Shown here piece after piece: positions 47,765 to 56,292 of a stretch of DNA of 64,000 nt. The notes below the pieces were generated by a model. That model was not told the DNA's origin and made no database searches. It was given only the letters and a program-made list of their open reading frames with translations. The position numbers and the translations under genes were made by a program. Positions within the stretch are counted from its first letter, which is position 1. Each line of letters opens with the position of its first letter. This stretch comes from Collinsella sp. UBA6357 (GTDB lineage Bacteria > Actinomycetota > Coriobacteriia > Coriobacteriales > Coriobacteriaceae), in assembly GCA_002437815.1 (NCBI GenBank), contig DJRP01000030.1, positions 212-64,211 of the forward strand, in the 5' to 3' direction.

Positions 47765-47867
47765 GGGACCCCTCCCCATATTCCATGCGCCCAACATTCC
47801 GAGTGCGAGCGCGTCTTTGCCCGGCGGCTATAACCCCTTACGGTCGCCGGAACACCGAACACGTTGT

Positions 47868-48183
47868 GTAAACACTTTGTTTACTGAACGTTTACGGGCT
47901 TCAGTTTACACGGGAACCATATTTTGTGGCGATTTTGCCGTTGAACGAACGGTGAACGGTAGTAAACAGCGGGCGAACGGGAAATGTTGACCCTCGGTGG
48001 TGTTTATGTTCGACAAATTCGCTAAACGATTGCGTGTTTATAGAGTTCAGTGACCGGTATGAGTTCATTTTTGTATCTATGTACGTTTACGAGCTCGATT
48101 TCGCGCACAAATCGCCGTCTTGGGACCGTTCGCCGAGTTGTTAGACGCTTGCTTGACCAAAACACTAAACTAAACATGTTTAC
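47868..48183. promoter_or_regulatory. Cluster of seven GTTTAC/GTAAAC sites between divergent genes
   Basis: Sites at 47868, 47879, 47890, 47904, 47962, 48085 and 48178. The first two form GTAAAC-ACTTT-GTTTAC, and the last lies in the palindrome TAAACATGTTTA. The whole 47765-48207 gap has no gene and probably holds both promoters. Confidence 0.6.
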
Positions 48184-48207
48184 TAATGTCTTTTCGAAAG
48201 GGTATGT

Positions 48208-49545
48208 ATGGCAGACGACAAACTGACCTATGCGACGGTCACCACGCTCGGCGACTTCGGTCCCTGGATCTCGAAGGTGGTGCTCGACCTTCCGTGCCGC
48301 GTGCGCGCCAACGACATCGATGCGCACTCGTTCAATATCTATATGGAGCGCCATGAACGCTCGGGCGAGGTGCTTATGCGCAAAGAGCGCGGAGCCGATC
48401 ACGCAGCGCCGTCCGTGGGCTACGTATCCATCGATGCCGCCTATCCGTGCGACGAGAACGGCAAGCGAGCCGCCGTTGGCACCCACGTGGCCCTCGAGAC
48501 CTCCGAGCAGCGTCTTACCAAGAAGATCGAAGGCGGGGTCATGGGCTCACGCCTGCTCGATGACCGCCTGCGCGTCACACAGCTCGCGGCGCTCCCCGGT
48601 GACGATGGCGACGACCCCACCTGCGGCCTGGTGTTCGACACCTGCCGCGGCGATATCTGCCCCGCGCTCAAGGGTTGGACCAATACCGTGCAGGCAACCC
48701 CGGTCGACGGCATCGCACTCGAATACGGCTACTTCGAGCCCAGCTTCGAAACTCGGGATTCCGCCCTGTTCAATCCCTTCCGCCCCGAGGCCACGCCCGT
48801 ACCCGAGAAGGCTCCGCTCATCGTTTACCTTCATGGTGCCGGCGAGGGCAAAGGCGCGACGGAGGGCGAGGGTGCGACGAGGGCCTATATCGGCAACCGC
48901 GTGACCGCTCTGTCACAAAAGCAGATTCAGCGCTACTTTGGCGGCTTCGCCTGGGTGCTGGCGCCGCAATCTCCCACGTTTTGGATGGACAACGGCAAAG
49001 AGCAGCTCGGTGAGTCCAACGAGAGCATCTACTCCCCTGTCCTCAAGGCACTCATCGATGAGTTCGTGGCCGAGCACGCCGACCGCATCGACACCGACCG
49101 CATCGTGGTGGGAGGCCTCTCGAACGGCGGTTTTATGACGCTGCGCCTGTGCCGCGACTACCCCGATTTCTTTGCGGCGGGACTGCCCTGCTGTGCTCCG
49201 TGGTACAACGCGACCGACGAGGACGTGGAGCTGCTGGCCAAGACGCCCTTGTGGTTCACGCACTCCAAGGGCGACGAACTTGTCGACCCGCACCGCACCG
49301 TGATTCCGCTGGTCAGCCGCCTGCGTGAGGCCGGTGCCAACACGCACTGCACGTATTTCGACCATGTCGAGGATCTCACCGGCGTGTATCGCGAAGCTGA
49401 CGGCTCGGCCAAAAAGACGTTCAATCACGGCGTGTGGATCAACCAGTTCAACGACTTTTGTTATCAAGACATCGACGGGGGCAACGTTCTCATCGACGGC
49501 GAGCCGGTGGGCTGCTGGGAGTGGGCGGCCAGGGTTTCCCGGTAA
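48208..49545 (+). CDS. Alpha/beta hydrolase (prolyl-oligopeptidase/esterase type)
   Basis: 445 residues without signal peptide. The C-terminal half is an alpha/beta hydrolase with oxyanion motif YLHGAGEG, nucleophile GGLSNGGFM, an Asp region in SKGDELVDPHR and His in FNHGVW. The N-terminal ~190 residues form a beta-rich domain (YVSIDAAYP, VDGIALEYGYFEP). It probably removes acyl esters or hydrolyses peptides from glycans. It is divergent from PTS EIIBC copy 1. Its last codons (ARVSR) lie inside the left arm of a very long palindrome. Confidence 0.82.
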   Translation: MADDKLTYATVTTLGDFGPWISKVVLDLPCRVRANDIDAHSFNIYMERHERSGEVLMRKERGADHAAPSVGYVSIDAAYPCDENGKRAAVGTHVALETSEQRLTKKIEGGVMGSRLLDDRLRVTQLAALPGDDGDDPTCGLVFDTCRGDICPALKGWTNTVQATPVDGIALEYGYFEPSFETRDSALFNPFRPEATPVPEKAPLIVYLHGAGEGKGATEGEGATRAYIGNRVTALSQKQIQRYFGGFAWVLAPQSPTFWMDNGKEQLGESNESIYSPVLKALIDEFVAEHADRIDTDRIVVGGLSNGGFMTLRLCRDYPDFFAAGLPCCAPWYNATDEDVELLAKTPLWFTHSKGDELVDPHRTVIPLVSRLREAGANTHCTYFDHVEDLTGVYREADGSAKKTFNHGVWINQFNDFCYQDIDGGNVLIDGEPVGCWEWAARVSR

Positions 49546-49705
49546 TCCGTCCCAACGCGGGGCCCGAGGGTTATGCCTGCAAACGTCCTCGGGCATGCGA
49601 TGACCGGCGCTTTGCGCTTCGCGCGGCGCTGGTCATCGCCCCCTGCGGAATGTTTGCAGGCATAACCCTCGGGCCCCGCTGCGATCACATTGCTGGAAAC
49701 CCTGG
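49529..49705. repeat. 177-bp nested palindrome over the end of the hydrolase gene
   Basis: Outer arms CCAGGGTTTCC (49529-49539) and its complement (49695-49705), perfect 28-bp middle arms (49557-49584 and 49652-49679), and an inner GATGACCGGCGC stem. The stop codon at 49543-49545 lies between outer and middle arms. Confidence 0.9.
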
Positions 49706-49872
49706 ACGGCCGCTTCCGGCTGGTCACTGGATCGACGGCGATGGAGGCACTGGTCCCGTCTTGCCTTGCGCGTAACTATCTGGATAGGACTTGGCTGAAC
49801 CGTTCATCGTTCGCCCGTTTCCCTCCGAAGTAGCCCCTTGAGGCTCGCCCGATTGATGCAGATGAGGCACTA

Positions 49873-50004
49873 TTTCGCGTTATGTGTAGGTTAAAGCTTC
49901 AGTCGTATTTACGCCGCATTTCATGCGCTCGGAATCCTGCGGTTTTATTCGTGTAAAAGTCGGTCTATCCGCACTATCCGATCTTACCTACACATAACGC
50001 AAAT
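49873..50004. repeat. Inverted repeat of ~15 perfect bases with a motif-bearing loop
   Basis: GCGTTATGTGTAGGT (49877-49891) and its complement (49986-50000), extendable with single-base slips, enclose CCTGCGGTTTT, the reverse of the AAAACCGCAGG seen at 7162. Together with the 49529 palindrome it fills most of the 555-bp gap before the next gene; I see no gene there. Confidence 0.8.
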
Positions 50005-50100
50005 CGCACGGCCGCGGACGCTTCCGTCGGGGCATTTTCCGTGCCTTGCCCTGTCTCCCTTTTGCACTACGAACCCCTTCTTCCCAGAAAGGCAGTCTCT

Positions 50101-51618
50101 ATGGCCCCCTCTCCCAATCTCGCCCGCGTGATCGTCACAACCGATATGGAAGTCGACGATATGAACTCGATGATCCATCTGGCGCTTTATCTCAACCTGC
50201 TCGATGTCGAGGCAGTCATCTATACCGCCTCGCAGTATCACTTCTTGGGCGACGGCATTCATACGCTCGGTGAGGTCAATCCTCATTGGCGCACCAAGGG
50301 ACGTCGCTCTTACGAATGGGAGGTCGTGCCGCACGAGCCCGATCCCGAGGCCGACGCACTCCGTGAATACCGTCCCTTCCCCGAGCATTGGTGCGAAAGT
50401 CTGTGGGGTAACGAATACGCCGAGGCCTGGCCGCATCTGCAGGCAAACGCCCAGGCCGCAGGCGAGCCGCCCTATCCCACGCCTGCACAGATGATCGAGC
50501 GCACCTACGAGGGCAACGTGGCCTTTGAGGGCGATGTGCGTGCCGAAACCCCCGGATCGCGCAAGATCGCCGAGGCCATTTTGGACGACGATCCGCGCAC
50601 GCTCTGGCTGCTTTCTTGGGGTGGTATGAACACCATCGTGCGTGCGCTCATGTCGATCGCCGAACGTTATCGCGACACACCGGAGTGGCACGCCGTGCAA
50701 CAGCGTGTCTATAGCAAGGTGCGCGTGATGGGCGTGACCGATGGCGTCGGACAAGACAATTCTTGGTTTGACCACGGCAAGGGGCCCTTCCCCGAGCTCG
50801 CCTTTTGGTGCGTGCCACATATGTACGGCGGCTACGTCGACGCCAAGATGACCCAAGAGGATTCGATCGAGCTGTTCCGGGCGCCGTGGCCCGAGCAAAA
50901 CCTCACCCGCGGCAACGGCCCGCTCATGGAGCGCTACATGCTCTACGGGGACGGTAAGGTTTATGAGAACGAACCTGAGCGGTTCCAGTTTGGCAAGCAT
51001 GCACGGCTCGACTGGGGCCTCGAAGGCATGCCGGCACTGCAGTTCAATCCCGGCGACTTTATGGCCGAGGGCGATTCGATGACGTACATCCCGCTGCTGC
51101 CCTTTGGCCTGCGTGGGGCCGATAACCGCGGATTCGACACCGTGCTCGGCCGCATGTTTATCGACGGGCGCCCCGATACGGACGCGCCCGCGGGCTTTGA
51201 CGCCATCGGCTCGCCAACCAAGGGCAATCCCAATCCTTATCTGCGTGCCTACCAGGAAGATTTCGCCGCCCGCGCGCAGTGGTGCAACGCCGTGCCTCAA
51301 ACCTGCAGCCATCCGGTGCGCATCGGCAATGTAACCGCCGACCGCATCGTTGCCGCCGGCGATTCCGTCGAACTCGCTGCAACAGTCGAAGATCTCGACG
51401 AGCGTGGTTTTGATGCGCGCTGGAATATCGCGCTCGCTCCCACTACCTATTCCGGCGCACATGATTTATCACTCTGGCAGCAATGTGATCTCGACACGAC
51501 GTTTGCCGTGCCCGCCGATGTACAATCCGGCGACCGCATCGTCCTCACGCTGACCGTCCGCACGCGCGCCACGCGCCCGACCACCCGCTACGCCCAGCTC
51601 GCCCTCACCGTCGCCTAA
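50101..51618 (+). CDS. DUF1593 (nucleoside-hydrolase-like) glycan enzyme
   Basis: 505 residues without signal peptide. It begins with VIVTTDMEVDDMNSMIHLAL, a variant of the calcium-binding Asp motif of nucleoside-hydrolase-like folds, and has GSRKIAEAILDDDPRTLWLLSWGG and a C-terminal beta sandwich (~415-505). DUF1593 proteins lie in plant-polysaccharide loci; most are secreted, unlike this one. Its start follows AGAAAGG. The substrate is unknown. Confidence 0.8.
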   Translation: MAPSPNLARVIVTTDMEVDDMNSMIHLALYLNLLDVEAVIYTASQYHFLGDGIHTLGEVNPHWRTKGRRSYEWEVVPHEPDPEADALREYRPFPEHWCESLWGNEYAEAWPHLQANAQAAGEPPYPTPAQMIERTYEGNVAFEGDVRAETPGSRKIAEAILDDDPRTLWLLSWGGMNTIVRALMSIAERYRDTPEWHAVQQRVYSKVRVMGVTDGVGQDNSWFDHGKGPFPELAFWCVPHMYGGYVDAKMTQEDSIELFRAPWPEQNLTRGNGPLMERYMLYGDGKVYENEPERFQFGKHARLDWGLEGMPALQFNPGDFMAEGDSMTYIPLLPFGLRGADNRGFDTVLGRMFIDGRPDTDAPAGFDAIGSPTKGNPNPYLRAYQEDFAARAQWCNAVPQTCSHPVRIGNVTADRIVAAGDSVELAATVEDLDERGFDARWNIALAPTTYSGAHDLSLWQQCDLDTTFAVPADVQSGDRIVLTLTVRTRATRPTTRYAQLALTVA

Positions 51619-51620
51619 AA

Positions 51621-51651
51621 TGGTCCCAAAGTGCCAGGGGCAAACGGACCA
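51621..51651. repeat. Small stem with conserved 19-nt loop, copy 2
   Basis: TGGTCC/GGACCA enclose CAAAGTGCCAGGGGCAAAC, 16 of 19 loop bases identical to copy 1 at 44718 but with an unrelated stem. Confidence 0.75.
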
Positions 51652-51655
51652 CACA

Positions 51656-51694
51656 TTAAAACGCTCGGCAAGCGCAAACCTGCCGAGCGTTTCT
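51656..51694. terminator. Bidirectional terminator between DUF1593 and PTS EIIBC copy 2
   Basis: AACGCTCGGCA with its complement TGCCGAGCGTT across AGCGCAAACC, T/A-rich on both sides. Nearly the same stem occurs at 54384. Confidence 0.88.
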
Positions 51695-51724
51695 ATTGCG
51701 GTTATGTCATAGCAGAAAATGAAC

Positions 51725-53149
51725 CTACTCGGCCTCCATCTCCTTCTGCTCCTCCTCGGTGATACCGAACAGGAAGGCAAGCACAGCCGAGACGATAAAG
51801 GCCACCGCGAAGCAGATAAAGAAGTTGATAAGGTTACCCATGCCAGGGGTCATGTAGCCCAAGAACACCAGGAAGTTGGAGTTGGCGCCAGGCATGCCGA
51901 GCGTGACGCCCAGGATACCGGCGAGCAGACCAGAGATGGCGCCACCGATAACCATGCAGGGAATCATGCGCTTGAACCGCATGATGCAGCCGAACAGAGC
52001 CGGCTCGGTCACGCCGCCCAGGATAGCCGAGACCACGTAGCCAAAGGTCAGGGTCTTGTTCTCCTTATCGCGGATGCGCAGAGCCGCACCAAAGACGGCG
52101 CCCCACACGGCGATCATGGCAAAGTTAGAGGCGACGAAGATGAACTTGTCCTCGCCGATGCTCATGAACGTGGCGAGAGCGGGCATGATGACGGCGATAT
52201 GCATACCGGTGAGCACGAACAGTTGCCACAGGCCACCGACGATAGCCATGCCGATATAGAAGCCGATACCACCATTGTCAGCCATGCCAAAGAGCGCCGC
52301 AGAGAGCAGGTTACCGAGCTCGTTGCCAATGGGCGCGAGCACGATAAACTCGATCGGCACCATAACGAGCATTGTCAGGAACGGCGTGAAGATGGTGGAC
52401 AGGACGTCAGGCACAATCTTCTTAAAGAAGCCCTCTACCCAATAGAGCGCGGCAACCGAGAGCAGGATCGGCAGGACCGTCTGCTGGTAGTTCTGTAGCG
52501 GAGCATCGATACCGTAGACGTTGAGCGCGGTCTGACCGTCGGCGGCGAGCGCCACGATATCCGGGCAGATCAGAATGCCGCCGCAGAACATGCCGAGCAC
52601 CGGACTTGCACCGAGTTTCTTGGCCGCGGTGTAGCCGAGGTAGACCGGCAGCATATACATGGCCGCATCAAAGAGATACGTGTAGAACAGCAGATAGGTG
52701 GGATCGGTCTCGGGCACCAGGTTAAAGACCTGCGGGCCGATCAGCGTGCCGATGCATTTGAACAGACCACCGGCCATGAGAATCGGGATAAGCGCCACCA
52801 TCGAGCCGGACAGGTAGTTGAGGATGTTGTTGCCGATCACCTTGGGCGTGAGCTTCTGCTTGGACGCATCGAGGTTCTCATTGATGGCAGCCTTCTTGGC
52901 AAAGCCGCCCATGGCGCACACCTCGTCATACACCTTAGGCACGTTCTGGCCAATGATGACCTGATACTGCCCGCCCGACTCCTGGGCGCCGATGACGCCT
53001 TTGATCTTCTTGACCTTGTTGGTGTCGGGGACACCCATGTCCTTGAGCGTAAAACGCAAGCGCGTCATGCAGTGCGTGACACCGCTCACGTTCTCCGCGC
53101 CGCCGACGGCCGCAAGCACGTCCTCGGCGATCTGTTTGTTGTCGGCCAT
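51725..53149 (-). CDS. PTS EIIBC permease (beta-glucoside type), copy 2
   Basis: 474 residues. EIIB Cys in VTHCMTRLRFTL; EIIC with GGVTEPALFGC; no EIIA. The protein is close to copy 1 in layout. The start follows GGGAGG. It lies downstream of the LicT-type antiterminator gene on the same strand and of GH1 copy 2 beyond that, so it is probably the importer of the aryl- or alkyl-beta-glucoside hydrolysed by that enzyme. Confidence 0.93.
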   Translation of the reverse strand: MADNKQIAEDVLAAVGGAENVSGVTHCMTRLRFTLKDMGVPDTNKVKKIKGVIGAQESGGQYQVIIGQNVPKVYDEVCAMGGFAKKAAINENLDASKQKLTPKVIGNNILNYLSGSMVALIPILMAGGLFKCIGTLIGPQVFNLVPETDPTYLLFYTYLFDAAMYMLPVYLGYTAAKKLGASPVLGMFCGGILICPDIVALAADGQTALNVYGIDAPLQNYQQTVLPILLSVAALYWVEGFFKKIVPDVLSTIFTPFLTMLVMVPIEFIVLAPIGNELGNLLSAALFGMADNGGIGFYIGMAIVGGLWQLFVLTGMHIAVIMPALATFMSIGEDKFIFVASNFAMIAVWGAVFGAALRIRDKENKTLTFGYVVSAILGGVTEPALFGCIMRFKRMIPCMVIGGAISGLLAGILGVTLGMPGANSNFLVFLGYMTPGMGNLINFFICFAVAFIVSAVLAFLFGITEEEQKEMEAE

Positions 53150-53269
53150 AAAAGGCCTCCCTTTTCGCATGGCAGGCGCTTGCCCGCCCGGTGCCGCAGA
53201 GGCACCACAACAACCCGTCGCCCGACCGCCTGCGAGGATATGGGGTGGGGTCTCGCTGCGGTCTCAGGC

Positions 53270-53299
53270 CGGTTTACCTGCGACGATAACCGTCGTCGC
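53270..53299 (-). promoter_or_regulatory. Competing hairpins in the leader of PTS EIIBC copy 2
   Basis: On the minus strand a 7-bp stem GCGACGA/TCGTCGC with loop CGGTTA overlaps a second possible stem CGGTT/AACCG containing GCAGGTAAACC. The latter resembles the second half of the RNA antiterminator bound by LicT-type proteins. No clear U-tract terminator is seen, so this is tentative. Confidence 0.35.
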
Positions 53300-53309
53300 C
53301 ACGGTATAT

Positions 53310-54152
53310 CTACACCCGCGGGTGCGATATGCGAATGATGTGCATGAGCATGTAGAGCTTCTCGGAATCGCTGATGGGCTGATCGAAACTCTTACCGATA
53401 CGCTCGCATGCCCCATCGAGGCATGCGGCGGCGCGCTCGGACTGAGCGCGCACGACATCGTAAAGCTCGGCGCCCTCGGTATTCATCGGCTCTCCCGTAC
53501 GAAGACGGTCCAGGAGATAGTGCATATGAGTTGCAAACCGTGCAAACTCGAAGCCGGAATGGTCGACCTCGATATCATAGGTGCGCTCGATAATGCGCGT
53601 GATGTCGGAGACGATAGCGTCATCCTCGGCCGCCTGCTCGGCGGTCAGCCCTTCGTCATCGGGCGCAGCTGAAGCGTTGACCAGGCAAAGCGCGATACCC
53701 ACGACTTCCGTCTTGGGCAAATCGACATCGAGTTTTCGAGCGATTTGCGTCACTGCATATTCGCCCACTTTGCACTCGACCGGATAGAGCTGCGCCACGT
53801 CATAAGCAAGCGGCATCTGGATATGGATCCCCTTGCGCTCGCGCTGGAGCGCAAAGGTGATGTGATCGGCAAGCGCCAAGACGGCATTGTGGTTGAGCTC
53901 GTAGGGAAGCTCCAGGTCGGCTGCCTCGATAATATCGGCCGAAACAGCAAGGACCTCGGGCTTGAGCTCTTCAAGCAGGGCTAGATAATGCTCGTCGACG
54001 TTGTAGAACGTGCGCTCGATCGCGGCAAGGGGAAGATCGCCCGTTTCTTTATCGATGGCGAAGGCGATGCCCTTGCCAAAGGCGACCACGGAGCGACCTT
54101 TGGAATCCGTGCACATCACGGCGTTGTTGTTGATTCTCTTGGCGACTTTCAC
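53310..54152 (-). CDS. BglG/LicT-family transcription antiterminator
   Basis: 280 residues: RNA-binding CAT domain (1-56; VKVAKRINNNAVM, GRSVVAFGKGIAF) and two PRD domains with conserved His (LPYELNHNAVLALADHITFA; FARFATHMHYLLDRL). PTS phosphorylation of the PRDs switches activity; the RNA target is usually in the leader of the PTS operon. The GTG start at 54152 follows GGGGAG and gives the invariant CAT N-terminus. It lies between GH1 copy 2 and PTS copy 2. Confidence 0.93.
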   Translation of the reverse strand: MKVAKRINNNAVMCTDSKGRSVVAFGKGIAFAIDKETGDLPLAAIERTFYNVDEHYLALLEELKPEVLAVSADIIEAADLELPYELNHNAVLALADHITFALQRERKGIHIQMPLAYDVAQLYPVECKVGEYAVTQIARKLDVDLPKTEVVGIALCLVNASAAPDDEGLTAEQAAEDDAIVSDITRIIERTYDIEVDHSGFEFARFATHMHYLLDRLRTGEPMNTEGAELYDVVRAQSERAAACLDGACERIGKSFDQPISDSEKLYMLMHIIRISHPRV

Positions 54153-54383
54153 GGCACTCCCCTGTTTACACAGCCTGCTCCAACGACTCCACGCCGTGGA
54201 TACTACGAGCTGCTCGATCATGCCTCGCGGGGAGTCGCACTCAAGCGCGCTAACGCATGTGTTATTAGACTCCCCCAGCGGTCGGTGCTCTAAATTGAAA
54301 CGAATTTTAACGGCGAGCGGTCGAGTACGCTCGGCGAGCGGCGACAGTCCGCCTTTCCTTTAAAGTTCGACTTTCCAACAAAA

Positions 54384-54413
54384 ACACTCGGCAAGCGCAA
54401 GCCTGCCGAGTGT
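54384..54413 (-). terminator. Terminator after GH1 copy 2
   Basis: ACACTCGGCA/TGCCGAGTGT around AGCGCAAGCC, with A-rich DNA to the left (TTTTG on the minus strand). It shares most of its sequence with 51656-51694. The remaining gap 54153-54516 holds a direct repeat of GGCGAGCGG (54313 and 54332) but no gene. Confidence 0.85.
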
Positions 54414-54516
54414 CTTATCTGCGGTTATGCTGTCGCCCAGCCAATCCTCACATTGGAAACTCGCACTTGAACAATGGGGTGCCCCTAAAAGCCCAAGGCG
54501 CGGTGGTCAGAAAAGC

Positions 54517-55947
54517 CTAGGCCAAGTCTTCGCCGTTGGAGGCGATAACCTTCTTGTACCAGTCGAAGCTCTTCTTCTTGGAACGCGCCAGCGTGCCGTT
54601 GCCGGCATCGTCGCGGTCGACGTAGATAAAGCCGTAGCGCTTGGACATCTCGCCCGTCGAAGCGGAGACCAGGTCGATCGGACCCCAGGTAGTGTAGCCC
54701 AGCAGGTCAACGCCGTCCTCGGTCACGGCATCGCGCATGGCCTCGATGTGCTGGCGCAGATAGTCGATGCGGTAGTCATCGTTGATGGAGCCGTCCTCCT
54801 CGACGACATCCTTGGCGCCCAGACCGTTCTCGACCACAAAGAGCGGCTTCTGGTAGCGATCGTACAGATCGTTGAGCGTGATGCGGAAGCCCAGCGGATC
54901 GATGGCCCAGCCCCACTGGCTCTCCTGCAGGTAGGGATTCTTGGCGCCCTTGAAGGCGTTGCCCTTCGTGAGCTCGACATCGGGATTGTCGGCACCAGCG
55001 GAGCAGCGAGTGCTGTAGTAGCTGAAGCTGATAAAATCGACGGTGTTGGCGGCTAGGATATCGCGGTCCTCGTCGGTCATGCCCACATCGATGCCCAGGC
55101 GCTCAAGCTTCTTGACGGCGTAAGCCGGATAGTAGCCGCGGCTCTGCACATCGACGAAGAAGTAGTTGTTCTGGTTGTCGAGCTGGGCGGCGCGCACGTC
55201 GCTCGGACGGCAGCTGTACGGATAGTAGGAGCCGGCGGCGAGCATGCAGCCGATCTTGACCTCGGGGTCGATCTCATGGGCGATCTTGGTGGCCCAGGCG
55301 CTGGCGACAAGCTCGTTGTGCGCAGCCTGGTACTCGACGGCCGTCTTGTTCTCACCCTCCTCAAACACCAGGCCGGCACCCATGAACGGAAGGTGCAGGA
55401 TCATATTGATCTCGTTGAAGGTGAGCCAGTACTTCACCAGACCCTTGTAGCGAGTGAAGATCGCGGTGGCGAGGTTCTTGTAGAAGTCGATGAGCTTACG
55501 GTTGCGCCAGCCGCCGTACTCCTTGATCAGGTGGATCGGGCAGTCGAAGTGCGTGATGGTCACGAGGGGCTCGATGCCGTGCTTCTGACACTCGCGGAAC
55601 ATGTCCTCGTAGAACGCGAGGCCGGCCTCGTTGGGCTCTGTCTCGTCGCCGTTGGGGAAGATGCGCGTCCAGGCCAGACTCATGCGGAAGGTCTTGAAGC
55701 CCATCTCGGCAAACAGCGCGATGTCCTCCTTGTAGTGGTGATAGAAATCGATGCCCACGTGCGCGGGGTAATAGTGCTCGTCGTCGCATGCGAGCATCTT
55801 GCGATCGCCCAGGCAGACCGGAAAGCGATCCTTGCCGTGCGGAACCACGTCGACGTTGGCCAAGCCGCGGCCGTCCACGTCGTAGGCACCCTCGCACTGG
55901 TTGGCAGCGGTCGCGCCGCCCCACAGGAAGTCTTTACGGAAACCCAT
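54517..55947 (-). CDS. 6-phospho-beta-glucosidase (GH1), copy 2
   Basis: 476 residues, GH1: FLWGGATAANQCEGAYDVDG, acid/base LTFNEIN, nucleophile VVENGLG, and the C-terminal GYTTWGPIDLVSASTGEMSK. The start at 55947 follows AAAGGAA. It is transcribed ahead of the antiterminator and PTS copy 2, with a terminator after it. Upstream is the twin of the GH1 copy 1 promoter. Confidence 0.93.
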   Translation of the reverse strand: MGFRKDFLWGGATAANQCEGAYDVDGRGLANVDVVPHGKDRFPVCLGDRKMLACDDEHYYPAHVGIDFYHHYKEDIALFAEMGFKTFRMSLAWTRIFPNGDETEPNEAGLAFYEDMFRECQKHGIEPLVTITHFDCPIHLIKEYGGWRNRKLIDFYKNLATAIFTRYKGLVKYWLTFNEINMILHLPFMGAGLVFEEGENKTAVEYQAAHNELVASAWATKIAHEIDPEVKIGCMLAAGSYYPYSCRPSDVRAAQLDNQNNYFFVDVQSRGYYPAYAVKKLERLGIDVGMTDEDRDILAANTVDFISFSYYSTRCSAGADNPDVELTKGNAFKGAKNPYLQESQWGWAIDPLGFRITLNDLYDRYQKPLFVVENGLGAKDVVEEDGSINDDYRIDYLRQHIEAMRDAVTEDGVDLLGYTTWGPIDLVSASTGEMSKRYGFIYVDRDDAGNGTLARSKKKSFDWYKKVIASNGEDLA

Positions 55948-56010
55948 GTATCGTTCCTTTCGTTCAAGCGGCGCGCATGTCGACGGTCGCGCCCCGTGTT
56001 CCAGATACCA

Positions 56011-56115
56011 AGTATGCCGAGGTTTTCGCCCGTTCTCAACGTTTCGCAGGTAAACCGACACTTCTTTTCGGGATGCCGAGCACGGAGACACGTCTCGCTG
56101 ATACTTTTTGACACC
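56011..56115 (-). promoter_or_regulatory. GH1 copy 2 promoter with paired activator-like sites
   Basis: Minus strand: GTGTCAAAAAGTAT, 30-base gap, CGAAAAGAAGTG, 19 bases, TTGAGA (56039-56034), 17 bases, CATACT (56016-56011). Identical spacing to 33677-33781. Confidence 0.8.
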
Positions 56116-56246
56116 CGGGCGATGAGGCGACGGACATTACGGCGGAGCGGATGCGGCGGGGTGCCGCAGGGAAGGTCGCGATGAAACAACAACGACGAGG
56201 AGCGGCGAACGCCATCGTCCCTCACCCCTGCCGCCCCATTTGACCG

Positions 56247-56285
56247 AATAGGAAAAAAAGGAAAAAATAGGAAAAAAAGGAAAGG
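56247..56285 (+). other. Purine tract upstream of the AAA ATPase gene
   Basis: Four AGGAAAAAA-like units in tandem (ATAGGAAAAAAAGG twice) make an uninterrupted A/G-rich leader ending eight bases before the start codon. It offers several overlapping ribosome binding sites and is a likely slippage hot spot. Confidence 0.7.
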
Positions 56286-56292
56286 ACTTCCG

